A stretch of DNA of 64,000 nucleotides from Burkholderia sp. Nafp2/4-1b (GTDB lineage Bacteria; Pseudomonadota; Gammaproteobacteria; Burkholderiales; Burkholderiaceae): assembly GCF_003635165.1 (NCBI RefSeq), contig NZ_ML058626.1:80516-144515 (forward strand). The letters are read 5' to 3'. Position numbers and translations under genes: made by a program. This document shows, in pieces, positions 27,259 through 36,450 of the stretch; the first letter of the stretch is position 1, and every line of letters begins with the position of its first letter. The notes below the pieces were generated by a model. The model saw only the letters and a program-made list of their open reading frames with translations, searched no databases and was not told the origin of the DNA.

Positions 27259-28323
27259 ATGAAATACAAGCAACTGGGCCGCACCGGCCTGTACGTCTCC
27301 GAACTTTGCCTGGGCACGATGACGCTGGGCGGCAACGCCGATGCCGGCATGTGGGCGGCGATCGGCGCCGTCGGTCAGGACGACGCGACCCGACTGATTG
27401 CGCGCGCACTGGCCGCGGGCATCAACTTCATCGATACCGCGGACGTGTACTCGTTCGGCCAGTCCGAACGCCTCGTCGGGCAAGCGCTCCGCGACCTCGG
27501 CATTCCGCGCGGCGATATCGTGCTGGCGACGAAGACGGCCGCCGCGATGGGCCCGAAGCCCAACGATCAGGGCGCGTCGCGCGGCCACATCATGGATTCC
27601 GTGCAGCGCAGCCTAGAACGGCTGCAGGTCGACCATATCGATCTTTACCAGATCCATGCGAACGACTCGGTCACGCCGATCGAAGAGACGCTGCGCGCGC
27701 TCGACGATCTGACGCGCCAGGGGCTGGTTCGCTATGTCGGCGTGTCGAACTGGCGCGCCGGAAAAATCGGCAAGGCGCTGGGCCTCAGCCAGGCGCTGCA
27801 TGCAACGCGTTTCGAGACGCTGCAGGCCTACTATTCGATCGCCGGGCGCGACATGGAGCGCGAACTGGTGCCGCTCGCGATCGACGAGCAGATGGGGTTG
27901 CTCGTCTGGTCGCCGCTCGCCGGCGGGCTGCTGTCGGGGAAGTTCGGGCCCGGTGCGCCGACGGAGGAAGGTTCGCGGCGCAGCCATTTCGACTTTCCGC
28001 CGGTCGATCTGGAGCGGGCCTGGCCGTGCGTGGCCGCGATGCGCGCGATCGCCGACGCGCGTGGGGTCTCGGTCGCCCGGATCGCGCTCGCGTGGCTGCT
28101 CGCCAAGCCGCATGTGACGAGCGTCATCGTCGGCGCCAAACGGGCCGAACAGCTCGAAGACAATCTCGGCGCGGTCGATGTCGTGCTGACCGAGGACGAG
28201 CTTGCGGGGCTGGACGCCGTGAGTGCTTTGCCGCCGAGCTATCCCGGCTGGATGATCGATCGGCAGGAGGCGGGGAGGGCGCCGCAGCCTTTTGTGCGCG
28301 CAGCGTCGAAACAGGCGCGCTGA
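27259..28323 (+). CDS. Aldo/keto reductase
   Basis: 354 residues from ATG 27259. TIM-barrel AKR with the start KQLGRTGLYVSELCLGTMT, catalytic Asp and Tyr in NFIDTADVYSFGQSE, Lys in ATKTAA, His in YQIHANDS and the NADP-binding end VTSVIVGAKRAEQLEDNL. It is nearest to the AKR11/AKR12-like family that reduces aldehydes or ketones with NADPH. It lies 79 bases after the flavodoxin-like gene and shares its orientation; both are probably under the adjacent LysR regulator. Confidence 0.88.
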   Translation: MKYKQLGRTGLYVSELCLGTMTLGGNADAGMWAAIGAVGQDDATRLIARALAAGINFIDTADVYSFGQSERLVGQALRDLGIPRGDIVLATKTAAAMGPKPNDQGASRGHIMDSVQRSLERLQVDHIDLYQIHANDSVTPIEETLRALDDLTRQGLVRYVGVSNWRAGKIGKALGLSQALHATRFETLQAYYSIAGRDMERELVPLAIDEQMGLLVWSPLAGGLLSGKFGPGAPTEEGSRRSHFDFPPVDLERAWPCVAAMRAIADARGVSVARIALAWLLAKPHVTSVIVGAKRAEQLEDNLGAVDVVLTEDELAGLDAVSALPPSYPGWMIDRQEAGRAPQPFVRAASKQAR

Positions 28324-28490
28324 CGTCACGGCGATTACCGGGGCCGGGCGGTCGCAATCGACCGCCCGCGCTGTCATGAGCGCTTCGCGATTCGACGTGA
28401 TTTGCATCGATCTTTTCGCCGATCGGTCCGCGCGATGCGGTCGCCGCGGCGGTAACGGCTAAAATTGCGGTTTTAGCCCGGAACACGCCC

Positions 28491-29936
28491 ATGTCTTTTG
28501 CCTCGCTTGGCCTGATCGATCCCTTGCTGCGGAATCTGCAGGGCCTCAACTACCAGACACCGACGCCGGTGCAGGCCAAGGCGATTCCCGTTGTGCTCGG
28601 CGGCAAGGACGTCATGGCCGCGGCGCAGACCGGCACCGGCAAGACGGCCGGTTTTGCGCTGCCGTTGTTGCAACGGCTGGTGCAGCACGGCCCGGCAGTG
28701 TCCAGCAACCGGGCGCGCGTGCTGGTGCTCGTGCCGACGCGCGAGCTGGCCGAACAGGTGCTGCAGAGTTTTGTCGAGTACGGCAAAGGCCTCGACTTGC
28801 GGTTTTTGGCCGCGTACGGCGGTGTGAGCATCAACCCGCAGATGATGAAGCTGCGTAAAGGCGTGGATGTGCTCGTGGCCACGCCGGGGCGTTTGCTGGA
28901 TCTGAATCGACAGAACGCCGTGCAGTTCGATCAGGTTCAGACGCTGGTGCTGGATGAAGCCGATCGCATGCTCGATCTGGGTTTCGCGCGCGAGCTCAAT
29001 GCCGTTTTTGCCGCGTTGCCGGTGCAGCGTCAGACGCTGCTGTTCTCGGCGACGTTCACCGACGACATCCGCGCGATGGCGGAGAGCATTCTGCGCAGCC
29101 CGGTCAACATCAGCGTCAGCCCGCCCAATGTCACCGCCAGCAAGATCAAGCAGTGGGTGGTGACGGTCGACAAGCGGAACAAGCCCGACCTCTTCATGCA
29201 TCTGGTCGCCGAGAACAAGTGGGACCACGCGCTGGTGTTCGTCAAGACGCGCAATGGCGTGGATTACCTGGCGGCGATGCTGGATGAAGCGGGTTATGCG
29301 GTCGACACGATTCACGGCGACAAGCCGCAGCCGGCGCGCTTGCGTGCGCTCGAGCGGTTCAAGAACGGTGAAGTGCAGATGCTGGTTGCCACCGATGTGG
29401 CGGCGCGCGGGCTGGATATCGATGACCTGCCGCTGGTGATCAACGTGGATCTGCCGATCGTCGCGCAGGATTATGTGCACCGTATCGGGCGTACCGGGCG
29501 CGCGGGGGCGAGCGGCGTGGCGGTTTCGCTGGTGTGTGCCGATGAGGCTCCGCAACTGGCGGCGATCGAAGCGCTGATTCGGCAGACGCTGCGTCGGGAA
29601 GAAGAGCCCGGGTTCGAGGCAGAGCATCGCGTGCCGGAAACCAGCGCGACGGGGCAGATCATCAAGAAGCCTAAAAAGCCCAAGAAGCCGAAAGTGCCGC
29701 AAGGCGGGGCGGGGGCTGGGGCTGGGGCTGCGAAGAAAGCGCGGCCGCAAGGTGGTGAAGGCAAGCGCAAGACGGACGGGCAGCGTGCCAGCGCTGGGCG
29801 TGCGGACGCAAGCGTGTTGAACGGGAGTCCGTTCAGTCTGCAGAAGCCGCGCGGCAAACCTGCCGGCAAGCCAGCGGCGGGTGCGCGCAAGCCGGCCGGA
29901 AAGCCCGCTGGCGGCCGTGGTAAGCGTCAACCCTGA
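28491..29936 (+). CDS. rhlE: DEAD-box RNA helicase RhlE
   Basis: 481 residues. Q motif TPTPVQAKAIP, motif I AQTGTGKT, Ia PTRELAEQ, II DEADRM, III FSAT, and VI HRIGRTGRAG are all present, giving the two RecA-like domains within residues 1-375. The C-terminal 100 residues are a basic, low-complexity tail (KKPKKPKKPK, then Ala/Gly/Lys/Pro-rich) typical of RhlE RNA-binding extensions. It unwinds RNA duplexes in ribosome assembly and RNA decay. Transcribed alone. The clear helicase motifs rule out the long open frame on the opposite strand. Confidence 0.93.
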   Translation: MSFASLGLIDPLLRNLQGLNYQTPTPVQAKAIPVVLGGKDVMAAAQTGTGKTAGFALPLLQRLVQHGPAVSSNRARVLVLVPTRELAEQVLQSFVEYGKGLDLRFLAAYGGVSINPQMMKLRKGVDVLVATPGRLLDLNRQNAVQFDQVQTLVLDEADRMLDLGFARELNAVFAALPVQRQTLLFSATFTDDIRAMAESILRSPVNISVSPPNVTASKIKQWVVTVDKRNKPDLFMHLVAENKWDHALVFVKTRNGVDYLAAMLDEAGYAVDTIHGDKPQPARLRALERFKNGEVQMLVATDVAARGLDIDDLPLVINVDLPIVAQDYVHRIGRTGRAGASGVAVSLVCADEAPQLAAIEALIRQTLRREEEPGFEAEHRVPETSATGQIIKKPKKPKKPKVPQGGAGAGAGAAKKARPQGGEGKRKTDGQRASAGRADASVLNGSPFSLQKPRGKPAGKPAAGARKPAGKPAGGRGKRQP

Positions 29937-30047
29937 TCCGGGGCGAGGCGAAAATTCACGCCCGACGCCGTCAACGATCGATGCGTGTTCCTGGCGGCTC
30001 CGCCCGAGAGTGCCGGGCATCGGATCCCGTTGCGGCGGCTTGCGTGC

Positions 30048-30647
30048 TCACGGTAGCTTCGCGCCAAGATAGCCCGGCATGCGTTGGGCTGTTTTGCTGC
30101 GGGAAATCTTGATCGCCCTGAGCAATGCCAAAGAGAACGACCCCGCTTCCTTGTCGGGCGCAGCCACATGCTTGCGCAGGAAATCCGACCACACGAAAGT
30201 GGCGAATGCACGCGTCGGCTTGCGGTACGCGCCTGCACGCTGGGCAAACGCCGCCAGGCTGTGGTACGGGTCATCGACCAGACCGTGGAGCGTCGATGGC
30301 AGGTCGTCGATGCTGCATCGCCTGCCCTGGTCATCGAAAGGATGCACCCATCGCCTCGATTGCATTTTCCTCCAGAAGCGCTGACCCCCGAGGTGGTGCC
30401 AGTCGGCGACGACAGTAACCGGAGCGTCGGCATAACCCAGATCCACCCACGCGCGCGCCCAGTGATGATGGTCGATGATATAAAGCGCGTTGTGCGGACC
30501 GACGACGACGCGGATCGCGTGATCTCGCATGAACCGCTTGAGCCGGGTGCCGGTGTAGCGAGCAGTGATCAACGCCTTGGCATGCACGTAGTCCATGCCG
30601 ATCGTGATTTGGGTCGGTCTCAATATCGATAACGGTACCCGGTACAT
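30048..30647 (-). CDS. ParB-like nuclease-domain protein (ParBc_2 family)
   Basis: 199 residues. It opens with VPLSILRPTQITIGMDYVHAK and contains VVVGPHNALYIIDHHHWARAW, a ParB-like motif with the conserved Asp-His-His cluster, then WHHLGGQRFW. This fits the putative ParB-like nuclease family (about 200 residues) rather than a plasmid-partition ParB: no HTH or C-terminal dimer domain is present. Function is uncharacterised. It stands alone, convergent with rhlE, and is followed upstream by 500 bases without a clear gene. Confidence 0.75.
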   Translation of the reverse strand: MYRVPLSILRPTQITIGMDYVHAKALITARYTGTRLKRFMRDHAIRVVVGPHNALYIIDHHHWARAWVDLGYADAPVTVVADWHHLGGQRFWRKMQSRRWVHPFDDQGRRCSIDDLPSTLHGLVDDPYHSLAAFAQRAGAYRKPTRAFATFVWSDFLRKHVAAPDKEAGSFSLALLRAIKISRSKTAQRMPGYLGAKLP

Positions 30648-31150
30648 GGCATGGCCTCGACGTTGTTGTCGGTGCGCGTCGCCGATCGGACCGGCGGCGG
30701 ACCGCTCCCGTTTTCAGTCTCGCAATGTTGATTCAATCGATTTCATACGGCGTCGCGCAACCTGTAGCACCGGGTTCCCGGTACCGGGCGCGGGCCGCAG
30801 CAGCGGCCTGCCAGGAACGTGCGTGTGCCGGACGCGCGCAAATACGGTGAAGCGCGCTCAATTGGACCGGCAGCAAGAAGTGCTCCCGAGCTTGGGGTGG
30901 CAGGTTGGCAGGGCTTCGTAGCCTCGCGTCCCGCGGCCGGGTTGACTCGGCAGTCAATTGTGCCGCGGTCGTCTGTTGAGCGCTGTCGGCCAGCAACGGA
31001 CGCTCGTCCGCGCTTTCACAAGGACGTTGGAACGTCGGTTCCGCCCAGCCAACCGACCTTCGCGCGCCAACTGACGCGGGGTAGACGGGCGAGCGGTCGC
31101 GCGATCAGGTTCGGGTTGGCGGCTCACCCACGCTCCGACGAAATTCGGGA
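30648..31150. other. 503-base gap with degenerate sequence
   Basis: No intact gene is seen. The stretch around 30965-31060 (gtcggccagcaacgg, aaggacgttggaacg) resembles other decayed intergenic tracts in this window, consistent with a degenerate dispersed repeat. Confidence 0.35.
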
Positions 31151-31412
31151 TCATTGCGGTCTATCGAAGACGCCCGCTTCGAGATCTTTCCTGAAATGCT
31201 GTAGCCAATCGCTTTCGTCACCGTTCGCGTATTCCCTCGTAATATGCGTCGAAAAACCTGGATATGGTGACATAGCCCTGTAGACCAAGGTTCTCGTCAC
31301 CCTTCGGATCCGTCGTATCCGTTTCCAGAACATTGAAATCGCCTTCTGCCAAACCGTGGCGCTCCAGCGTCGCCAGAAACGGCTTGTGTTCATCCGTTTC
31401 GATTAGCCGCAT
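31151..31412 (-). pseudogene. Small hypothetical gene split by a +1 frameshift in a homopolymer
   Basis: From ATG 31412 the product reads MRLIETDEHKPFLATLERHG, then TDTTDPKGDENLGLQGYVTISR, and shortly stops at 31218. If one base is removed from the A5 tract at 31252-31256 (T5 on the coding strand), translation continues STHITREYANGDESDW, QHFRKDLEAGVFDRPQ and stops at 31151, giving 86 residues. The restored C-terminus has the GYVTxxR...EY..GD...W...F..DL..G.F pattern I associate with a small conserved hypothetical family. It is therefore a recent frameshift, a sequencing error or programmed slippage. It lies downstream of another small gene on the same strand. Confidence 0.6.
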
Positions 31413-31574
31413 GTTCGCCCTCTTTGTGTTCAACGGCGATGTCGTGGGACCCGACCGCGACGGGAACCGACTGCACCCGCTCAAGCATTGAAATCATGCG
31501 CATCGAACCCATGAGGTACACGTCACAATCCCCGTATGCGGCGCTACCAGGAAGCGAGCATGGTTGCTCCGGTT

Positions 31575-31892
31575 TTATCGTCTGGGCCCTTTCATACCTT
31601 CCGACTCCATGGCCGCATTCCACTCCTCAATCGCCTCGATGGGATCCATCGCTTCGTCAAGCGACGCCGTTGCGCGCTCGGCGGCTGCTCTAGTTTCGTC
31701 TACCGGGAAGGCGACATCTCCGTCGCCGTCACCCGGGGGCTGCAGCATGTCATTGAGCATCGCGCTCAACTCCGACGTGTCCCATGGCAGCCCACGCCGA
31801 GTTCGGTCCTTTATGTAATGCCTCACTTCCGCGTCCTGCTCCGCGGTGAGCGGCAACCCTCGGAAGGTGCTTTGGGGGTCAGAGTTAGCCAT
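31575..31892 (-). CDS. Small hypothetical protein
   Basis: 105 residues. The start at ATG 31892 is supported by AGGAGAAAGGG upstream. The N-terminal half is charged and helical (LTAEQDAEVRHYIKDRTRRG, WDTSELSAMLNDML). The second half is acidic and Ala/Glu-rich. No signal or membrane segment. I do not recognise a named domain. It probably forms a small operon with the frameshifted gene 160 bases downstream. A third short overlapping frame between them (31390-31623) may or may not be real. Confidence 0.6.
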   Translation of the reverse strand: MANSDPQSTFRGLPLTAEQDAEVRHYIKDRTRRGLPWDTSELSAMLNDMLQPPGDGDGDVAFPVDETRAAAERATASLDEAMDPIEAIEEWNAAMESEGMKGPRR

Positions 31893-32357
31893 CCCTTTCT
31901 CCTGCTTCTATTACTTTTTCAGTGTACTCGCCATTGCGACCACGAGAGCCGTGATCGCGGCGCTCTTGCGCCCGATCGAATGTGTGGCAGCGACAGGCAA
32001 CAGGCGGCCAAGTGCAGTCGTTCGCCTTCATGCTCGAACGGACATTCAAACGGCCGATCGGCATAAAACTGCGGTCGTTCGCAGACCTGTTACCCCTAGG
32101 CGGTCTTCCGCCAAAGAAGGTCGGGAATTGCATGTATGCGCTTGCAGGAGCGCGGCGCCCCAGAGTTGGGCAGACTTGCAGCTCGTCGTTCCGCGAGTAG
32201 TCCTGCTCGCACCCGCCAAACGTCTTGACTTACATCGGGTTCGAAGCGGGGGAAGAACCGCTTGAAATATGGATCGAGGGCGGCGGAGATCAGCGCGAAT
32301 GTCCCCGCCGCAGGTCGCCCACGCGCGCGGCGACCACTCACATGACGCGAAATCAAA
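31893..32357. other. 465-base gap with degenerate repeat-like sequence
   Basis: No gene is supported. The part 31980-32060 contains gaacggacattc, shared (inverted) with 33065-33080, and resembles decayed intergenic repeats. The promoter of the small minus-strand operon should lie at its left end, close to 31900-31960. Confidence 0.35.
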
Positions 32358-32684
32358 TTAATGTAGCTGCTTCTTTAGATCTTGCAGTTCAGCGTGGACC
32401 GAACTGACTGCCTTCTTGATCTTGGCATTGATATTGGCACCGCGTTCGCACGCTTTTTCCGCGCTGTTGCCGATCCGCTCAAGATCGTCCACCCATTGGC
32501 GCATGCGATCCTGATCTTTCGAAGCCATCACTTTCTTTGCCGACGCGGACTGTTGATCTAGCTGATCAACGCACTCGACGAGGTCCTTGGGGAGAGTAGC
32601 GTCTGCATGGCAGGTTTGCGAAGCCTGCTCGATGGATTGCTGCAGGTGCGTGAAACGCTTCTGGATTTCGCTGGCTTGCATCAT
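32358..32684 (-). CDS. Small helical hypothetical protein
   Basis: 108 residues from ATG 32684, with AGGAG 7 bases upstream; longer frames lack a ribosome-binding site. It is almost entirely predicted helix, with heptad-like stretches (SEIQKRFTHLQQSIEQASQ, DLVECVDQLDQQSASAKK, KAVSSVHAELQDLKKQLH) and two Cys (TCHAD, LVECVD) plus one in KACERG. No signal peptide. It is probably a coiled-coil or four-helix protein of unknown function. It lies alone between degenerate tracts. Confidence 0.7.
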   Translation of the reverse strand: MMQASEIQKRFTHLQQSIEQASQTCHADATLPKDLVECVDQLDQQSASAKKVMASKDQDRMRQWVDDLERIGNSAEKACERGANINAKIKKAVSSVHAELQDLKKQLH

Positions 32685-33099
32685 GGTGACACTCCTTTGT
32701 GAAAGCGTGTCCGACACTCTAAAACGAGCCTGGCGCACTTGCGGTGTACTGCTCCGGCGCCAATGTTGCCACCTCCGTGCGCTTGAGCCAGCCGGCATGC
32801 AGCGTCGGTGCTCTGGCGCCGGTCGAAGGATGGCAGACTTTCAGTATAGGCCTTGCCGCTCATCACGCAGGCACGGTGCCGAACGTCTGTTCCAGCCGAG
32901 CTGCTGTCCTTTAGATGCCTGTTTGGATGGCCGGACCGCTCGGTTAGCTGCCCCTGAAAGCCCGACCCGGCGACCCGCGGCAGTGGGTCGAGTTCTGCCG
33001 ACCGTGTCGGGCGGTAGCCGGCCAGTTGCGGCCAATCGATACAGCGCTGCCCAAGACGCTCGAATGTCCGTTCAACGCCGCAAGCAGACGCTGAGCAGA
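32685..33099. other. 415-base gap holding a degenerate dispersed repeat
   Basis: No coding potential is supported. Segment 32997-33024 (gccgaccgtgtcgggcggtag...) is a near match to 36977-37003, and the gctgcccc...acccggcgac...agtg pattern near 32948-32984 recurs near 40515-40548. These copies look like remnants of one intergenic repeat family. Confidence 0.45.
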
Positions 33100-33489
33100 T
33101 TATGTTTGTATCTGCTTCAACTGCCGCTCGAATGCGGCGGGGTCGAAATAGTCCCGCCATACGGTAATGATTCCGTCTTCGATAGTCAGCGTACCCATCA
33201 CCGGAAGCGTGATTCTTCCGCCGCGTTCGTGAAGGAAGACGTCGATACGCTCGTTCAATACAACGTTTCCGTTCGCGGCAATTTGTGTAACCTTCCAGTC
33301 AACGGTGAAGGTTTTTCCAATGCCAAAATCCTTGTGGAATTTACGTACATTGTCACGCCCAATGATGTCGGGGAAAGGCACGTTATCGTAAAGCACGTCC
33401 TCCGCCAGCATTGAGAGTGCCTCGTCGATTCGATTGGCACTCCAGTGATTAAAGAATTCGATTGCGACATCGACAGGTTTGGCTAGCAT
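33100..33489 (-). CDS. Limonene-1,2-epoxide hydrolase/SnoaL-like protein
   Basis: 129 residues, the normal length for the fold. Cone-shaped alpha+beta (NTF2-like) pattern: VAIEFFNHWSANRIDEALSMLAEDVLYDN, FPDIIGRDNVRKF, NGNVVLNERIDVFL and ITVWRDYFDPAAFERQL. The RxxD features in NERIDVF and WRDYFD fit the Asp-Arg-Asp catalytic arrangement of limonene-epoxide hydrolases. Cytosolic. Substrate not deducible. It is co-directional with the decayed alpha/beta hydrolase, an F420-type reductase-fold gene and an SDR gene. Confidence 0.8.
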   Translation of the reverse strand: MLAKPVDVAIEFFNHWSANRIDEALSMLAEDVLYDNVPFPDIIGRDNVRKFHKDFGIGKTFTVDWKVTQIAANGNVVLNERIDVFLHERGGRITLPVMGTLTIEDGIITVWRDYFDPAAFERQLKQIQT

Positions 33490-33563
33490 GGTTTCTCCGA
33501 AGCACGAAGCGCTCGAATCGCATCAACAGTCGATTCGATTGGTGGCCCGCGCAAGTTGTGAAG

Positions 33564-33665
33564 TTAGGCTTTGATGAAGGCCAGCAGTATGGAGTTAAGC
33601 ACGTCCGTATTTACAGTCAGCATGCCGTGCGAGAATCCTGGAAAGGTCATCAATGTGCCGGGCCG
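33564..33665 (-). pseudogene. C-terminal remnant of an alpha/beta hydrolase
   Basis: Read on the minus strand, this encodes about 34 residues ending LLAFIKA and a stop. TFPGFSHGMLTVNTDVL contains the catalytic-His motif (GFSHGM) typical of the end of chloroperoxidase-like alpha/beta hydrolases. The remainder of the roughly 275-residue enzyme is absent upstream, so only the last tenth survives. It sits between two co-directional genes, suggesting deletion within a former operon. Confidence 0.6.
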
Positions 33666-33728
33666 AGACCGGTGCTCGGCATCGGCGTGAAGATTTGCTG
33701 CCGGTAAATCTGAAACGCGGGTTGCGGG

Positions 33729-34331
33729 TCAGTCGAACTTCACGAGATTGAGAGATGGCAAGGGACCTCCGGGGAATTGAACAAGGCGCGCACCAATCGC
33801 GAGAGAGCCTAGGTCAATGCCGAAGAAACCAAGTCGCTCAATCAATGTACCGACGACGTACTTGGCTTCCAAATCGTCGCCGGAATAAAACAACACCCGC
33901 TTGCCCCCCTCGCTTGAGGGGTCGCCAGACAACAGGTGTGGTTGAAGATGGTTGAATCCCTTAACCACCCGGGCACCGGGGACCAAATCGGCGACAACTT
34001 CGCTTGATGAGCGTGTTCCAAGGTCTATAGGCTTGAACAAAGGTGCTTCGATCGGATTGTTGGTGTCAACAACGACCCGTCCTTCGAAATTGGGCAGTCC
34101 ATCAAGTGCAGCCGGCAATTTAGACCAGGGCACGGCGATGAACACGATTTCCTTCGACGCGGCCTCTTCGCGGGTGCCCGGCTTAACGAGTGGACCGATA
34201 GCCGCGGTCAATTCGCGCAGACTTTCTGCACCGCGGCTATTCGACATGGTGACCTCGATTCCCTTTCGAGAAAGCGCTGTTGCTATGGCTGCGCCGATTT
34301 TCCCTGCACCAATGATGCCGATGGTAGTCAT
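33729..34331 (-). CDS. NADPH-dependent F420-reductase-like (NAD(P)-binding) protein
   Basis: 200 residues. Rossmann start TTIGIIGAGKIGAAIATAL and the dinucleotide-specificity stretch SNSRG favour NADP. VFIAVPWSKLPAAL, VVVDTNNPI and VVKGFNHLQPHLL match the NADP oxidoreductase, coenzyme-F420-dependent family (ProC/YqeC-like fold). Bacteria like this do not normally make F420, so the hydride partner is probably different. It is 35 bases downstream of an SDR gene on the same strand and is probably co-transcribed with it. Confidence 0.8.
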   Translation of the reverse strand: MTTIGIIGAGKIGAAIATALSRKGIEVTMSNSRGAESLRELTAAIGPLVKPGTREEAASKEIVFIAVPWSKLPAALDGLPNFEGRVVVDTNNPIEAPLFKPIDLGTRSSSEVVADLVPGARVVKGFNHLQPHLLSGDPSSEGGKRVLFYSGDDLEAKYVVGTLIERLGFFGIDLGSLAIGARLVQFPGGPLPSLNLVKFD

Positions 34332-34366
34332 CAGAACGCTCCTTAAGGTTTTTGAAGAGTTGAGCG

Positions 34367-35119
34367 TTAGGCGGTGAATCCACCGTCCGCGATAATGTCC
34401 GCACCAGTAACGAACCCAGATTCCGGACTTGCGAGATAGGCAACGACGCTCGCGATTTCATCCGGGCGCCCGTAACGACCAATTGCCATGCCAGGACCGA
34501 CGATTGCCGCAACAGGGCCATCGGCCGGGTTCATGTCGGTATCGGTCGGCCCGGGATGAACGGTATTCACTGTGATGCCTTTCGGACCAAGGTCACGGAC
34601 GAGGCTACGGTTGAAGCCGGTAATTGCACCCTTGGTGAGTGTGTACACAGCTGCCGTCGGAAACGCCGCATATCGGGTCATTGAAGAGCCGATGTGGATG
34701 ATGCGACCTCCTCGCTTCATGTGGCGAACTGCTTCTTGTGTCGCCACAAATACACCTGTCACATTGACGGCGAGCATTCGCTCGAAGTCCTCGAGCTTAT
34801 AGTCCTCGATGGGCGCATTGATTGCCATGCCGGCGTTGTTCACAAGAATATCGATGCCACCGAACGATTCGACCGTTTTGGAAACTGCGGCGCGTACGGC
34901 TTCTGGACTACCTGCATCCGCCTGGATTGCCATAGCCTTGCCGCCCGCTTTGGTGATTTCGCTCACGACTTGTGCAGCGCGTTCCGGCGAGGCACTGTAT
35001 GTCAATGCAACGGTCGCACCGTCAGCAGCGAGGCGCTTCGCGATTGCAGCGCCGATAGAGCGAGAGCCGCCTGTGACCAGAGCGATTTTTCCGGCAAGGG
35101 TGTGAGTGGTGTTGCTCAT
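34367..35119 (-). CDS. Short-chain dehydrogenase/reductase (FabG-like)
   Basis: 250 residues. NADP-binding TGGSRSIGAAIAKRL, NNAG motif, and catalytic Ser-Tyr-Lys (IGSSMTR, VYTLTKGA) are intact. The C-terminus GFVTGADIIADGGFTA is standard. It reduces a carbonyl with NAD(P)H; the substrate is unknown. It is the first gene of a minus-strand unit with the F420-reductase-like gene and is divergent from a LysR gene 110 bases away, its probable regulator. Confidence 0.88.
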   Translation of the reverse strand: MSNTTHTLAGKIALVTGGSRSIGAAIAKRLAADGATVALTYSASPERAAQVVSEITKAGGKAMAIQADAGSPEAVRAAVSKTVESFGGIDILVNNAGMAINAPIEDYKLEDFERMLAVNVTGVFVATQEAVRHMKRGGRIIHIGSSMTRYAAFPTAAVYTLTKGAITGFNRSLVRDLGPKGITVNTVHPGPTDTDMNPADGPVAAIVGPGMAIGRYGRPDEIASVVAYLASPESGFVTGADIIADGGFTA

Positions 35120-35229
35120 TGCTTGACTCCAGGGAATTTAGAAAGTGACGCAACTATGGCCTTTTTCGTCATCAACGATTAGTATCAACATGCTTGATTT
35201 ACTTTCAACGATGACTTGAAGGTTGATGC

Positions 35230-36159
35230 ATGGAAACCTTGGCTAATCTGGAGTCGTTTGTTCGAAGCGCCGAGTTGGGAAGTTTTTCCGAGGCGGCCCG
35301 TTGGCTGTCAATTACGCCAGCCGCGGTGAGCCGGAATGTGGCGATGTTGGAGCGAAACCTCGGTGTGCGACTGTTCCACCGGTCAACGCGACACTTGACC
35401 CTGACTGAGGCGGGGGAATCTTTTCGGCTTGCCATCGCGGATAACCTCTTCGGAATTCAGGCGGCAATCGCTGGCGTCGCCAACGAAGGAGGGGAACCCA
35501 GTGGGGCCCTTAAAGTGAGCTTGTCGCCAACGTTCGGGCTGGCGCGCATCCTGCCGTTGTTGCCGCCTTTTCTTGAGCGGTATCCGCGCATCCGACCGGA
35601 GTGGCACTTTGAGAACCGCCAGGTTGACTTGGTTGCGGAAGGTTACGATGCAGCCATTGGCGGCGGCTTTGAACTCCTGCCATCCGTTGTTGCTCGGCCG
35701 CTTGCACCGGCGCATGTAATTGCAGTCGCGTCACCGGCTTATATGGATGGCAAGACGCCGCCGCACAGCCCGGCGGGCTTGCAGGCGTTTAAAGGAATCG
35801 TGATGCGGTCGCTCCAGTCGGGCCGCATCCGGCATTGGACGATGCGGGACGTTGCGGGAAAGGAAGAAGTTGCTCAACTTCAGCATTCATTTATCGTGAA
35901 CGACCCGGCGGCAATGCTGGAAGCTGCCTTGCTTGGCATGGGGGTGGCCATGCTGGCGACTGCTGACGCGCTGGATGGACTGGAAAGTGGCGCGTTGGTC
36001 CGGTTAGTGCCACGCTGGTACGCGGATGCCGGCGCAATATCCATCTACTATTCGTCGCGAACCCTCCTGCCTTCAAAGACGCGAGTTTTCGTGGACTGGG
36101 TGGCCAAGGCCTTCGAAGAACAAAGGCTTGCAGAGCGCTTCGCGGGCAGCCTTACATGA
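35230..36159 (+). CDS. LysR-family transcriptional regulator
   Basis: 309 residues. The HTH (1-60: LESFVRSAELGSFSEAARWL, PAAVSRNVAMLERNLG) is followed by an effector domain of the CrgA/AaeR group ending VFVDWVAKAFEEQRL. It is divergent from the SDR/reductase unit at 33729-35119. Codon use here is less GC3-biased than in most of the window, consistent with acquired DNA. Confidence 0.86.
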   Translation: METLANLESFVRSAELGSFSEAARWLSITPAAVSRNVAMLERNLGVRLFHRSTRHLTLTEAGESFRLAIADNLFGIQAAIAGVANEGGEPSGALKVSLSPTFGLARILPLLPPFLERYPRIRPEWHFENRQVDLVAEGYDAAIGGGFELLPSVVARPLAPAHVIAVASPAYMDGKTPPHSPAGLQAFKGIVMRSLQSGRIRHWTMRDVAGKEEVAQLQHSFIVNDPAAMLEAALLGMGVAMLATADALDGLESGALVRLVPRWYADAGAISIYYSSRTLLPSKTRVFVDWVAKAFEEQRLAERFAGSLT

Positions 36160-36450
36160 GACCTCAAAAGCCCAACGCTCCAGACGCATATCCGAGGCTG
36201 CTGTACCAGAACGTCTGCTCTTGGCCGTGATCCTTCGTCGAAGCACTACGCCGTCGAACGGCGCTTACGGGTCGGGTGCGGCCGCCCACGTCGGGCAGCG
36301 GTCGGCCAACTTGAGACATTCGACGCGGGTGTACAAATCGTCGACAATCGTTCTGCGCATCGCCGGATGACTATGAGCGTTCGGTGTGCCGAAGTGCAGT
36401 TGCGTGCGGTTTGGCCGTACCCGCGCACCGGCCAAAAGGGGTCAGCGGAT

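Noticed and set aside
28473..30020. 515-codon minus-strand frame opposite rhlE
   Set aside because: Shadow of the helicase gene; no ribosome-binding site or family similarity.
30048..30647. Plasmid-type ParB partition protein, implying a nearby origin
   Set aside because: Only the ParB-like nuclease fold motif is present; no HTH, no ParA, no parS palindrome beside it.
31390..31623. 77-codon minus-strand frame overlapping both small genes
   Set aside because: Overlaps both neighbours and lacks a convincing start; possible but not supported.
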